41,565 nt of DNA, taken from positions 1-41,565 of IMG/VR virus record IMGVR_UViG_3300042380_000187; one strand, given 5' to 3'. The position numbers and the translations under genes were made by a program. The notes beneath the pieces were generated by a model. That model had not been told where the DNA came from, did not search any database, and worked only from the letters and a program-made list of their open reading frames with translations. Each line of letters opens with the position of its first letter. Position 1 is the stretch's first letter. This stretch comes from a virus. Positions 1 through 8,857 of this stretch are shown piece after piece.

Positions 1-263
1 ACTTCCCAGAAATTCGGGCCAAAAGAGCAGACTACAAACACATCGCTGGGATTGTTGTTCTGGGACTCCAAGCATACCAAAACATGCATGGGAAACAGGC
101 AGCAGCACCCAAGCCTATCAAGCGAGCACCAAGCCAACCCGCAATCAAGGCTGCGCCTATGGTTAAGGACAATGGCAAAAAGGTGTTTGATAGCTTCGCT
201 AGAAACAACGGTGACTCAAAGCTGTTCTCTGACCTGCTCAAAGCCAAAGGTTTCGTAGATTAA
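1..263 (+). CDS. Scaffolding protein, C-terminal fragment (cut by window edge)
   Basis: This is the last 86 codons plus stop of the scaffold gene whose full copy lies at 40544-41542; the truncation is only a result of where the circular genome was opened. It differs from the full copy by three residues: Leu for Ile, His for Gln and Met for Val. The Lys/Pro/Ala-rich linker and the C-terminal KLFSDLLKAKGFVD segment are conserved. Scaffold C-termini commonly bind capsid protein, which fits its position 12 bases before the capsid start. Confidence 0.85.
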   Translation, partial: FPEIRAKRADYKHIAGIVVLGLQAYQNMHGKQAAAPKPIKRAPSQPAIKAAPMVKDNGKKVFDSFARNNGDSKLFSDLLKAKGFVD

Positions 264-286
264 CAACTCAATACTATGCCTCTATT
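1..286. repeat. Left copy of contig-end overlap (circular or permuted genome)
   Basis: This segment matches 41280-41565 over its full 286 bases with five substitutions, at 47, 66, 89, 92 and 159. It contains the scaffold gene end and the first bases of the capsid gene, so it is ordinary coding sequence and not a mobile repeat. The simplest reading is the overlap of a circular or circularly permuted assembly with a unit of about 41,279 bp. The mismatches suggest population variation or unpolished sequence. True phage terminal repeats are normally identical, which argues against this being the physical end. Confidence 0.9.
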
Positions 287-1370
287 AACTGAACCCAACC
301 TCTCCGGTCGCGGTAAACGCGAAGACCTCATGGACATGATTGCCTTGGTGGATGCCAAGGACACGCCATTTACTTCAATGGCGCGTAAAGGCTCCAAGCC
401 TGGCAACATGTACTTCCGCTGGCAAGCTGACCAGAACCCTGGCCCTACCATTGGTGGGGTTGTTGACGGGACTGATGTGAACAATGCAAATGCGAACTCC
501 TACACGAACTTCGTGACTGGGTATCGCAAGGAACTCGCCAACTACGCGCAGATTTTCCGGCAAGCTGTTCGTGTGTCCAAGCTCACGCAGGACATCGCAG
601 ACGTTGCAGGGATTCGCGACGAGTTGAGCGACAACATCGCCAAAGCCATCATCGCCATCAAGCGTTCGATGGAAGCGACGTTCACGTCCGACCAGCTTGG
701 TCAGGCCGACAACGCTACGGTTCCTTACCTCACGGCAGGGATTCAAAGGTGGATTGGAAACGCAACTGTTGGAAGCGGACTGCTGCCCCTAGACGCCAGC
801 ACGACTGCTCCGTCATTTGTGACCCCAGCAGGGTCGATTGTTTCTGGGTCGAACGCTTCCGCTTTGACGGACGCAACGGTGCAAAACTTGCTGAAGTCGA
901 TCTACGACCAGACGGGCAAGTACAAGTCCTTCGACGCAATCGTTGGAACTGACCTCAAGCGTGCATTCACGAGCTTGCTCGGCACGACGGCATTGACCAC
1001 CACGATTGCCCCGAACACTGCTGCTGGCGCAACGAAGGTGCAGACCTTCCAGCGTGATGCTGCTGCTGACACGTTCATCCAGAGCGTTGACGTGTTCCAA
1101 GGGGACTTCGGGACGGTGCGCTTGCACCCAACTACGTTCATCGGGACTGTGACCAGCGGCGGATCAAATACAACCACATACACCTCAATGCCAGCATATG
1201 GCTTGGTGCTCGACATGGACTTGATCGAAGTTCGCTACGGCGGGAATGTCGCCAACGTCACGGCATTGCCTGACTACGGTGCTGGCCCTGCTCGCCTGAT
1301 TGAAGCAGTTGCTGGCCTTGTGGTCGGCAACCCGCTCGGACTTGGCAAGTTCACCTACGCTGCGGCTTAA
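276..1370 (+). CDS. Major capsid protein (DUF5309-type)
   Basis: This 364-residue protein is the likely major head subunit. The N-terminal third, with DLMDMIALVDAKDTPFTSMARKG, then a Trp-containing strand and a long helical stretch rich in Gln, Arg and Glu (about residues 85-140), has the pattern of DUF5309/SU10-like HK97-fold capsid proteins of podoviruses. The C-terminal half is strand-rich, with LHPTTFIGTV and MDLIEVRYGG. It starts just after the scaffold gene, the normal order in this type of phage. There is no long N-terminal delta domain, which agrees with use of a separate scaffold. The family assignment rests on recalled patterns, but the role is well supported by context. Confidence 0.85.
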   Translation: MPLLTEPNLSGRGKREDLMDMIALVDAKDTPFTSMARKGSKPGNMYFRWQADQNPGPTIGGVVDGTDVNNANANSYTNFVTGYRKELANYAQIFRQAVRVSKLTQDIADVAGIRDELSDNIAKAIIAIKRSMEATFTSDQLGQADNATVPYLTAGIQRWIGNATVGSGLLPLDASTTAPSFVTPAGSIVSGSNASALTDATVQNLLKSIYDQTGKYKSFDAIVGTDLKRAFTSLLGTTALTTTIAPNTAAGATKVQTFQRDAAADTFIQSVDVFQGDFGTVRLHPTTFIGTVTSGGSNTTTYTSMPAYGLVLDMDLIEVRYGGNVANVTALPDYGAGPARLIEAVAGLVVGNPLGLGKFTYAAA

Positions 1371-1453
1371 TCGCCATTCGCGACACCTGCGTGGCTTGAC
1401 TGAGGTTGAGCTAAAAGTGGTGCGACAGCTCGGAGAGACGAGCACATTTTCTT

Positions 1454-1765
1454 ATGATACACATTCCAGAAGAGTTCCGTGAGCGAGCACATGGCATGAT
1501 GGATGCCAAGTGGCAGAAGTCCCGCATCGACGCAAAGAAAGCTGCTGAAGAACTCGGCAAGCTCAACTCACAGGAGCACAAGTCCGTTGAAGGCATTGGC
1601 GAACTTACAGCCCGTATCCCTGGGGTTGCCTTCCATTTCTGGGGACAAAAGCTGGGCTACGATTGCTGGAAAGACCAAGAATTTTTGCGAGAGTTTTTGC
1701 GCGACAATCCCGAATGCAGAGTGAATAGTAAAGGGACGAAGTTGCAGGTAGGATTCGGAAACTAA
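1454..1765 (+). CDS. Small conserved phage protein between capsid and neck genes
   Basis: This 103-residue protein begins MIHIPEEFRERAHGMMDAK and ends in a compact region with AFHFWGQKLGYDCWKDQEFLREFLRDNP. Its stop overlaps the start of the next gene (TAATG). I recognise the general look of a small protein found next to capsid genes in podoviruses but not a defined function; head completion or decoration would be guesses from position. An 83-base spacer separates it from the capsid gene. There is no strong Shine-Dalgarno site before the ATG, so the start is only moderately certain. Confidence 0.65.
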   Translation: MIHIPEEFRERAHGMMDAKWQKSRIDAKKAAEELGKLNSQEHKSVEGIGELTARIPGVAFHFWGQKLGYDCWKDQEFLREFLRDNPECRVNSKGTKLQVGFGN

Positions 1766-2946
1766 TGAAAACTGTCCCGTATAGCGACATCTTGAACGCA
1801 ACCCTGCAACTCGCTGGCGTTGATAGGGTAAGCCTGAGCAACAAGACGTTCGCAACCTTTCGGGACTTTTTTAGCAAGCGGATTGCAGAAGCGTGGAACA
1901 GAGAACGCTGGCCAGACTTCGTCCAGTATATCACAAGATACCCAGGACTCCAGATGTACTCGCTGGACTATGCTCCAGCTACAGGCACACTGACCCTGCG
2001 CTTCTCTAGCGACGAGAGCAGTCCGTACTACGAGGACACCACGTTCACAAGCTACAGCGTTGGCGGGTCTGTTTCTGTGCAGATTCCAAAGGGAGTGCTC
2101 ACGCTCACGCCAAATGATGCGGATGTAAGCCAAGCCTGCACCATCTCAGCAGGGCCAACAACGGTGACATCCAACGGGATGACGTGCATCCAGATTGTGG
2201 CGCAAGCTGACGAGCTTATCAACTCGGCATCCACGGCAACGGAGACGGTCGTTATCACGGCAAGCCAGTTTCAGCGGTATCCGTACAACAACTACATCGG
2301 CTCTTGCTTACACACCAAGAACGGAACTGACGGAGCGCAAATCCTGCCAATTAACCGTATCAAGCTGCCAGAGGACGCGGACACAGTGCAGGGGGTGTAC
2401 TCACGCGATCCACGCACGACGACACGGACGCAAGAGGTGGCATTCATTTTGGAGGATAGCGGCGTGGCATCCGGCTATGTCGCAGCGTCGGAACAGAAGT
2501 TCCTCATCACCCCAAACACGGACAGCGTGTGCATCGAGTACTCCATCGAGAATCCTGTTGTATGGGGAGACGTGTACAACCAATCCACCCTCTATCAACC
2601 TGGAGCACAATTCTTCTACTTCCGCTTTCACGACCCATCCGCTGACCATTTGAACCCGACGAATGACAGGCAGATGCGCGGGGACTTCTATTCGCCAATC
2701 GTCTCGACCCTAAGCGGACAGTCTCCCTACACGAACCCGCAGAACTACAAGCTCATCCCGATTCCCGACCTGTTCAAGGACTTCCTCATCAACGCCATGC
2801 TGTCAGATTGGCTCAAGTCTGAAGGACAGTTTGAAGCAGCCATAATGGCAGATCAGCTTGCAGAGAAAGGGATTCAAGACGCTATCGACAAGGTGCTGCG
2901 CCAAGAAGGACAAGTGCAGCGAATGAACATGCAATACACCTACTAG
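1765..2946 (+). CDS. Putative head-tail adaptor / tail tubular protein A-like
   Basis: This 393-residue protein opens with MKTVPYSDILNATLQLAGVDR and a helical stretch with FRDFFSKRIAEAWNRERWPDF, a pattern typical of phage proteins that form the ring under the portal. A middle region of strands (about 60-150) and a C-terminal helical segment (FKDFLINAMLSDWLKSEGQFEAAIMADQ) follow. T7 gp11 is about half this length, so an inserted domain is likely. Its place between capsid and fibre genes supports a neck role. The assignment is by position and helix pattern, not by a catalytic motif. Confidence 0.6.
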   Translation: MKTVPYSDILNATLQLAGVDRVSLSNKTFATFRDFFSKRIAEAWNRERWPDFVQYITRYPGLQMYSLDYAPATGTLTLRFSSDESSPYYEDTTFTSYSVGGSVSVQIPKGVLTLTPNDADVSQACTISAGPTTVTSNGMTCIQIVAQADELINSASTATETVVITASQFQRYPYNNYIGSCLHTKNGTDGAQILPINRIKLPEDADTVQGVYSRDPRTTTRTQEVAFILEDSGVASGYVAASEQKFLITPNTDSVCIEYSIENPVVWGDVYNQSTLYQPGAQFFYFRFHDPSADHLNPTNDRQMRGDFYSPIVSTLSGQSPYTNPQNYKLIPIPDLFKDFLINAMLSDWLKSEGQFEAAIMADQLAEKGIQDAIDKVLRQEGQVQRMNMQYTY

Positions 2947-2947
2947 T

Positions 2948-4363
2948 ATGCCTGACGTAAAGATTTCAGCACTCCCGACAGCAACCACCATTGCCGATGC
3001 GGATATTCTTGTCGTAAACCAAGGTTCGCCTGCTGTAACGAAGAAGATTTCGTATGGAACTCTGCTGCCAGTTGCAGCGACAAATACGGGCACTTTTGGC
3101 AATGATCACGAAGTTGCACAGGTGACTATCGACTCCAAGGGCAGGACAACCGCAGCGGCATCAGTGCCCATCAATGCGTCCAACATCTCTGTTGGCACAC
3201 TCCCAGTAGACCACGGAGGCACTGGGGCTGCAACGCACACGGCTGGAGCTTATCTAAAGGGGAACGGGACAGCAGCAATTACAACGGCAGCAACAGTTCC
3301 AGTTGCAGATATTGCAGGGACACTGCCTGTAGCCAAAGGCGGGACTGGAGCAGCAACACTCACGGGGTTCGTCAAAGCAAGCGGCACGAATGCCATGACG
3401 GCATCCGCAACCGTTGCGCTAGGCAGCGAGGTATCCGGCACATTGCCAGTGGCAAACGGAGGCACGGGCGCAGCAACGCTCGCAGCAAGCGGATATCTCA
3501 AAGGCAACGGAACTAGCGCAATCACCTCCCAAACTGGAGTGCCAGCGGCAGACATCACAGGAACGCTAGGGATTCCGGCAGGAGGCACGGGGCAAACAAC
3601 GCAGCAGGCAGCATTGAACGCTCTAGCTGGAGCGACAACGAACGCGCAGTATCTACGAGGCAACGGCACGAACGTAGTGATGTCAGCACTGCAAGCGGCA
3701 GACTTGAGCGGCACAATCCAGTCCTCAAACTTGGCTGACACTGGCGTATCCGCAACGTCATACGGATCATCAACTCAAGTTGGGACATTCACGGTAGATT
3801 CAAAAGGGAGATTAACGACAGCAGCTTCAGTTGCAATTTCAGCATCTGGGATTGGCGCAATAACGACGACTACTGGAGGAACCATTTCAAGTGCTGGAAT
3901 CACTGGAACAGCCTTGGCTATCAATTGTCCAAACTCGTTATTCGGAATAACGTCAACGACGACGATTGCCTCGCCAACCCTGTTTGCCTCATCGGACAAC
4001 TTGACGGGGACGACGATTACGACAAACGGCGTGTCGCTCAAAGCATCCGCTGGAATCACATTCGGCTCATCAGGGACTCAGACAGTCCCATATATAGCTC
4101 CGCTGAAATTCTCAACAACACTTGGGATATTGGGTCTGAACCCAGGGGCAACAATGTCGATTACAATTACAGGTTCGGGACTGTTGAAAACATATCCAGT
4201 GCTTGTGGCGATAAATCAAACGTCAAATATACCAAATTATCTGCTACTTACAGCGTACTGCTCAAACTCGACGACAATCTCCGTTACAATAAGAAACTCC
4301 TCATCAGCAACGACAGCCAACTTTGACTCTGGCGCAACAATAGAAGCTACGGTATTTAGATAG
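2948..4363 (+). CDS. Tail fibre protein with NGGTGAAT repeats
   Basis: This 471-residue protein is rich in Thr, Ala, Gly and Ser. It carries repeated units around GTLPVANGGTGAAT and YLKGNGTSAIT, each about 35-45 residues, between about residues 55 and 240. Such repeats are typical of trimeric fibre shafts in phages. The N-terminus (MPDVKISALPTATTIADADILVVNQG) matches the virion-attachment segment often seen in fibre or baseplate proteins. The C-terminal 130 residues are less repetitive, less GC-rich and hydrophobic, and probably form the receptor-facing tip. It is the first of three fibre genes in this genome. Confidence 0.8.
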   Translation: MPDVKISALPTATTIADADILVVNQGSPAVTKKISYGTLLPVAATNTGTFGNDHEVAQVTIDSKGRTTAAASVPINASNISVGTLPVDHGGTGAATHTAGAYLKGNGTAAITTAATVPVADIAGTLPVAKGGTGAATLTGFVKASGTNAMTASATVALGSEVSGTLPVANGGTGAATLAASGYLKGNGTSAITSQTGVPAADITGTLGIPAGGTGQTTQQAALNALAGATTNAQYLRGNGTNVVMSALQAADLSGTIQSSNLADTGVSATSYGSSTQVGTFTVDSKGRLTTAASVAISASGIGAITTTTGGTISSAGITGTALAINCPNSLFGITSTTTIASPTLFASSDNLTGTTITTNGVSLKASAGITFGSSGTQTVPYIAPLKFSTTLGILGLNPGATMSITITGSGLLKTYPVLVAINQTSNIPNYLLLTAYCSNSTTISVTIRNSSSATTANFDSGATIEATVFR

Positions 4364-4387
4364 AAGAAACCCTGCAAAGCTCTACTA

Positions 4388-4606
4388 ATGGCTAAGATCA
4401 CAAAGTTCATCCGCAAGCGGAACGTAAATCCCGCATTGACGCAGAACAAGACCTTTGCAAGAGTGCAGGTCGCTGGAGACAGTCTGACTTTCCGCTTTAA
4501 GAAAGTCGCTTCCGCAGCCCCTCCTCCTAGCGGATTTACATACCTCCAGCCAGACGGTTTTAACTACTTTCAACCAGACGGGGAATCCCTCTACATCCAA
4601 CCGTAA
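4388..4606 (+). CDS. Small tail-associated protein with QPDG repeats
   Basis: This 72-residue protein lies between two fibre genes. It begins with a basic stretch (MAKITKFIRKRNVNP) and ends with a short tandem motif, YLQPDGFNYFQPDGESLYIQP without its last residues, in which an aromatic-x-QPDG unit recurs. Its position suggests a fibre accessory or adaptor, but no family was recognised. The next gene begins two bases after its stop, so the two are probably translated together. Confidence 0.55.
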   Translation: MAKITKFIRKRNVNPALTQNKTFARVQVAGDSLTFRFKKVASAAPPPSGFTYLQPDGFNYFQPDGESLYIQP

Positions 4607-4608
4607 CC

Positions 4609-7600
4609 ATGCCAAACTACAACGTCACAAACAACATCGACACGCTGCTCCGCTCGACGAGCAACGCTGCTGCTAGAACCAACCTTGGCTTGGGTGATTC
4701 TGCAACCAAGAACACGGGAACGACCGCAGGCACGGTAGCCGCAGGGGACGACTCGCGCATCACGGGGGCGTTGCAGACTTCTGGCGGCACGATGACTGGC
4801 AAGCTCACTGCTGCTGCTGACAATACGATTGCAAAACTGAGCGTTGGATCAAGAACTGTGGGCAGTTCGCCAACTACACTTTCAGATGGCGATATATGGA
4901 TTTCAAACCAAGGTGCTCTCAGCTATCGAGACTCAACAGGGCCAACTTCCCGTGCAGTTGCAGCAACGTCTCTATCAAACACATTCAATCAGCCCCAAAC
5001 GATAGGCAGCACGGCAAACGCTGGAGCTGTGCTTTCGGTGTCAAATAGCGGAACACGCGAGGTTGTCACAATCTCAAACACAGCCACAGCAACGAGCGAT
5101 GCGGTTGTCATCACGAATCTCGGCTCTGGGAACAGCCTAGTTGTCAACGACGAGACAACTCCTGATAGCACTCGGTTTGCCATAGCAAACAACGGGAAGG
5201 TTGGCATCGGGGTGACTCCAGACACATCAGTTGCGTTGTCGGTGGATACTACGGGGATTAAGTTCGGGGACGGTACGATTCAAACGACAGCAGGAGGCGG
5301 CGGTGGTGGAGGTGGAACGGTCACCAGCGTCACAGCAGGCGCGGGGTTAACAGGCGGCACAATCACAAGCACTGGAACAATCGCAGCGGATTTCGGAGCG
5401 GTTGCAGGCAAGGTGACTGAAGGTGGCACGACGGTGCTGAAGACTGGGGACACGATGACAGGCAAGCTCACGCTTCCTGCGGCTACGTCGGCGTCTGCTC
5501 CATTGAGCCTTGGGTCTAGTGGCGTTCAACCAACTTCTCCAGCGGTTGGAGATGTTTGGATTAGAAACAATGCACTTCAATACAGGGGATCAAGCTCAAC
5601 GGTAAATACTGTAGCGGCAACAGCAGAGCCAAACGTATTCAGCGTAAGGCAAGCTATCAATGCTACCGACACTCTCCCAGCCTTGCGTGTTACGCAGCTT
5701 GGCACAGGCGAAGCCCTGCGAGTGGAAGATGAAGCGAACCCAGACACAACCGCATTTGTCGTATCAAACAACGGACGTGTTGGCATTGGCGTTACACCGG
5801 ATACAGCGGTTGCATTGTCCGTGGACACGAGCGGCATCAAGTTCGGGGATGGAACCATCCAGACCACTGCAACCGCAGGCGCAGCAGGAGTCTCCTCATT
5901 CTCCGCAGGAACCACTGGGCTTACGCCAGCCACTGCATCCACCGGAGCGGTTACGCTCGCAGGGACTCTGGCTCTTGCAAACGGAGGCACAGGCGCAACC
6001 ACTCAACCAGGCGCAGCCAATGCAGTGCTGCCATCACAAGCGAGCAACAGCGGCAAGTTCCTCACGACGGACGGGTCGAATGTATCGTGGGCTACGGCAG
6101 GCGGTGGAGGGGGTGGGACTCCTGTTGACAGGCAGGTTTTCACCTCCAGCGGGACGTGGACGAAGCCAGCGGGAGCAAAGTTCATCCAAATCACCGCCAT
6201 ATCACAAGGATCTTCTGGAGGCCCTGGCTTTAAGGCAATCGCAGGAACATCAACAGCAGCATACGGAGGTTCTGGAGGGGCATCTGGGGGAAGGGTAATA
6301 GTGGCAATGCCAGCAGACAATCTGCCAAGTCAATTTAGCGTAAGTATTCCAGCATTAAAAAGCCTGTATTATCCATCATATTTAGCAAACACATACGGAC
6401 AAAGCACAACAGGCACGGATGCATCGGGCATTTTGATACCTGGAATACTTGGACTTCCTGCAAACGCAGGCGGGATGGGAACATTAAGTCCGTTCAACGG
6501 TTCAACACCAGGTGGAACTAGTGCTGGATACGACGGCAATCCAGGGTTAGCACCAGGTTCAAGTTTCAGTGCCAGCACAAATACTGGAAGAGTCGCAGCA
6601 GGAGGGTCTGGCGCAGGGGGAGAGAAATCTACGATATTTGCAACCCCGACGCTTATTGGGCCGACTATAAATCCCATAACCACAAACTTCACAGCTCAAC
6701 CCGAAGCTGCGTGTATGGCCGGAACGGGCTCGTTTGGCGACAGAAACTCCTCTGGAGGTGCAGGAGGAATTACGGCACTTACTTCAACGGGATTAAGCGG
6801 GAGCGGAGGCGATGGTGGGAGCTGGTATCCACCAGTTAATCTTACTGGGGTTTCAACAACAAACGGACAGACAACTGTAACTTGCACATCAACGGCAGGA
6901 TTAGTTGTTGGGATGGGGATTGCAAATTGCCCGACCATTTCAAGCCCAGCTTCAAGCGCTGCGCTAAACACAGTTGCTTCAATTGTAAACGCAACTACAT
7001 TCCTACTGACGGCAAGCGCAACAGGAACGGCAACAAACCAGACAGCACTTGCAACTTGCGGATACGGAGGAGGCGGGGGAGGAGGAGGCATTGCAAGGGC
7101 AGGCACGCCAATTCTAGTAACAGGGATCAATCTCACGTCGGGCAGCACCACGGTTAACTGCACTTCAACAAGAGGCGTCATTGTCGGATTGACCATTTTC
7201 AACAACGCCAACATCCCAGCAGGAACAACAGTCGCATCCCTAGTTAGCGAGACGCAGTTTACAATCAGCGCAGCGGCTACAGGCAACGAGACAGGTGGAA
7301 AACTGGTAGTTGCTGGGATAGGCACGATGGCTGGTCTTTCAACAACAGTAAACTCCAAAGCAGCAACAGTTTCATCAACGCTTGGGCTAACATGGGGACA
7401 GGCGTTGTGGGCGAGCACTGGGATTACACCAAGCACTTCAGACTCTGGATACAGGCACGTTGAAGGAGTGTCTTCAGCAACGGCATTCACGTTATCAACG
7501 AACGCATCGTCAACAGTAAGCAATCAAACGCTTACCGTAATGAACTGCGTTGGGTTCCTTAGCGGGGCAAACACAACATCTGGATCTCCAGTTGTAACTG

Positions 7601-8073
7601 TATCTGACGTAACGCCACTTTACGTTGGAATGGCAGTTTCAATCGTTGGCTCTGGGACATGGTCAACAACTTCCGGCTCGACAACAGCAACAGCCTCGGC
7701 GGCATTTCCCGTTGACGTAACATCTGTTATGTTCTTAGGGGATGGAGTTGGGGCAGCAGGAGCGGTTGTGTCAGGATCCGCAACCGCTGGATCAACTAGT
7801 GTTACATTAGCATCGGCAGCAACTGCAACTGTTTCAAACAAGCCATTCTATTACACTTGCCCAACAAACACGCTGGTTTTTCCTACGGTCGGCTCTGCAA
7901 AGGCTAGGCTTTCATACGCAAAAATCGTATCCATAAATAGCGGAACGAACGAAATAACGCTGGATCAAAATGCGCTTGCAACAGTATCAAATCAGTCGCT
8001 TGCATATGCGTTTGTTGGAGGAGCAGGTGGGCGCGGCGGTTCCGCTGCAGTCGAAATCGTAACGTATTTCTAA
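4609..8073 (+). CDS. Large tail fibre / glycine-rich adhesin
   Basis: This 1154-residue protein is the largest fibre. The N-terminal part (MPNYNVTNNIDTLL, then a DDSRITGAL segment) is a common fibre start. Two near-identical modules follow, each running from a DIWI or DVWI block to a VGIGVTPDT...VALSVDT block (about residues 90-230 and 310-425), a clear internal duplication. Near residue 505 a glycine-rich domain with VFTSSGTWTKPAGAKF begins, and poly-Gly tracts recur to residue 830. Several copies of a Thr-Cys-Thr-Ser...VVGM unit lie between 740 and 1050. The modular repeats suggest receptor-binding variation by recombination. Confidence 0.8.
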   Translation: MPNYNVTNNIDTLLRSTSNAAARTNLGLGDSATKNTGTTAGTVAAGDDSRITGALQTSGGTMTGKLTAAADNTIAKLSVGSRTVGSSPTTLSDGDIWISNQGALSYRDSTGPTSRAVAATSLSNTFNQPQTIGSTANAGAVLSVSNSGTREVVTISNTATATSDAVVITNLGSGNSLVVNDETTPDSTRFAIANNGKVGIGVTPDTSVALSVDTTGIKFGDGTIQTTAGGGGGGGGTVTSVTAGAGLTGGTITSTGTIAADFGAVAGKVTEGGTTVLKTGDTMTGKLTLPAATSASAPLSLGSSGVQPTSPAVGDVWIRNNALQYRGSSSTVNTVAATAEPNVFSVRQAINATDTLPALRVTQLGTGEALRVEDEANPDTTAFVVSNNGRVGIGVTPDTAVALSVDTSGIKFGDGTIQTTATAGAAGVSSFSAGTTGLTPATASTGAVTLAGTLALANGGTGATTQPGAANAVLPSQASNSGKFLTTDGSNVSWATAGGGGGGTPVDRQVFTSSGTWTKPAGAKFIQITAISQGSSGGPGFKAIAGTSTAAYGGSGGASGGRVIVAMPADNLPSQFSVSIPALKSLYYPSYLANTYGQSTTGTDASGILIPGILGLPANAGGMGTLSPFNGSTPGGTSAGYDGNPGLAPGSSFSASTNTGRVAAGGSGAGGEKSTIFATPTLIGPTINPITTNFTAQPEAACMAGTGSFGDRNSSGGAGGITALTSTGLSGSGGDGGSWYPPVNLTGVSTTNGQTTVTCTSTAGLVVGMGIANCPTISSPASSAALNTVASIVNATTFLLTASATGTATNQTALATCGYGGGGGGGGIARAGTPILVTGINLTSGSTTVNCTSTRGVIVGLTIFNNANIPAGTTVASLVSETQFTISAAATGNETGGKLVVAGIGTMAGLSTTVNSKAATVSSTLGLTWGQALWASTGITPSTSDSGYRHVEGVSSATAFTLSTNASSTVSNQTLTVMNCVGFLSGANTTSGSPVVTVSDVTPLYVGMAVSIVGSGTWSTTSGSTTATASAAFPVDVTSVMFLGDGVGAAGAVVSGSATAGSTSVTLASAATATVSNKPFYYTCPTNTLVFPTVGSAKARLSYAKIVSINSGTNEITLDQNALATVSNQSLAYAFVGGAGGRGGSAAVEIVTYF

Positions 8074-8074
8074 T

Positions 8075-8266
8075 ATGACAAACAACTGGGCCATAGTATC
8101 AAACAGCACGGCTATCGTGCAGATGGTGATAGCATGGGATGGTGTAACGCCGTATACACCGCCAGAAGGAACAACGCTTTACCAGTTGCAGTATGCTGGG
8201 CAAGCATTTGAAGGCTGGACACGCAACGAAGACGGCAGTTTCACTCCTCCTCCTCAAGATGCCTAA
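8075..8266 (+). CDS. Small protein of the fibre-assembly type
   Basis: This 63-residue protein contains IAWDGVTPYTPPEGTTLYQL followed by a Trp-rich end and FTPPPQDA. The layout (a WDG, PYxPPEG, Gly-Trp and FxPPP) recurs in small proteins encoded just downstream of phage fibre genes. It begins one base after the large fibre stop, and its last eight bases overlap the next gene. A role in fibre assembly or as a fibre-tip subunit is inferred from context only. Confidence 0.6.
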   Translation: MTNNWAIVSNSTAIVQMVIAWDGVTPYTPPEGTTLYQLQYAGQAFEGWTRNEDGSFTPPPQDA

Positions 8267-8519
8267 ATCAGTATCACTCTCCGTAGGGCGCGGCGAAAAG
8301 CTCCCAGCCTCCAAAGGGGCAGGGCTCACAGCCAAGGGTCGCGCCAAATACAACGCAGCCACAGGCTCCAAGCTCAAGCCTCCAGCTCCTAGCCCCAAGA
8401 CCAAGGCAGACGCAGGCCGGAAAGCCTCTTTCTGCGCGAGGATGAAGGGTGTGGTCGCCAAGGCCAAGGGGCCAGCAGAACGCGCTAAAGCAAGCCTTCG
8501 CAGGTGGAAATGCAGCTAG
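8259..8519 (+). CDS. DUF6321-like basic protein
   Basis: This 86-residue, strongly basic protein has the pattern LTAKGRAKYNAATGSKL, then KTKADAGRKASFCARMKGV, ending ASLRRWKCS. I recognise this as the DUF6321 type found in many environmental phages, including cyanophages. The function is unknown; the high Lys/Arg content would suit nucleic-acid binding, but that is inference. The ATG chosen lies inside the end of the previous gene, because the homologous pattern begins immediately after it (MPKSVSLSVGRGEKL). Confidence 0.75.
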   Translation: MPKSVSLSVGRGEKLPASKGAGLTAKGRAKYNAATGSKLKPPAPSPKTKADAGRKASFCARMKGVVAKAKGPAERAKASLRRWKCS

Positions 8520-8528
8520 AACACGACT

Positions 8529-8696
8529 ATGAAATACATCTTTGACCGCCTCTTTGAACCCTCCACATGGAGAGGGCTTGTCTCGCTTGCAACCCTGCTA
8601 GGCATCAAGATTGCGCCAGACCATGCAGACGCAGTTTTCACCGCAGGAGCTAGTGTTTACTCGGCAATAAACATCCTCCGAAAGGAGCGCAAATGA
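8529..8696 (+). CDS. Putative holin
   Basis: This 55-residue protein (MKYIFDRLFEPSTWRGLVSL) has a TWRGL motif, a hydrophobic segment (LVSLATLLGIKIAP), a second small apolar segment (AVFTAGASVYSAINIL) and a basic end (RKERK). This resembles a class of small two-helix phage holins in which TWRG precedes the first helix. It lies two genes before the endolysin, as expected for a lysis cassette. The stop overlaps the next start. The hydrophobicity is modest, so the call is mainly by pattern and context. Confidence 0.65.
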   Translation: MKYIFDRLFEPSTWRGLVSLATLLGIKIAPDHADAVFTAGASVYSAINILRKERK

Positions 8697-8857
8697 TGGA
8701 GAAAGCGATGGAGCAGCTTGTTGCTCAAGGCCCATTAGCCGCAGCAATGGCAGTCGCCATCTGGTGGCTTGCCTCCAAGATCAAGGACTGCGAAATCGAC
8801 CGCCAGAAGCTCTGGGACAAGATCACCGAAATAGCCAGTAAGCACGACAATGCTTGA
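8693..8857 (+). CDS. Small membrane protein in lysis cassette
   Basis: This 54-residue protein has one probable membrane helix near the N-terminus (PLAAAMAVAIWWLASKI) followed by a charged helical tail (DCEIDRQKLWDKITEIASKH). One helix plus a cytoplasmic or periplasmic coiled tail is seen in spanin-like or second-holin proteins. It is squeezed between the holin-like gene and the endolysin with overlaps on both sides. The exact role cannot be decided from sequence. Confidence 0.6.
   Translation: MMEKAMEQLVAQGPLAAAMAVAIWWLASKIKDCEIDRQKLWDKITEIASKHDNA

Noticed and set aside
1-286. Direct repeat as insertion-element or attachment-site duplication
   Set aside because: The repeat is exactly the two contig ends, ordinary scaffold/capsid coding sequence, and no integrase or transposase exists in the window.
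6696-7523. Antisense open frame of 275 codons in the large fibre gene
   Set aside because: Low-complexity Pro/Val/Ala sequence produced by reading the repeat-rich fibre backwards; no independent evidence.
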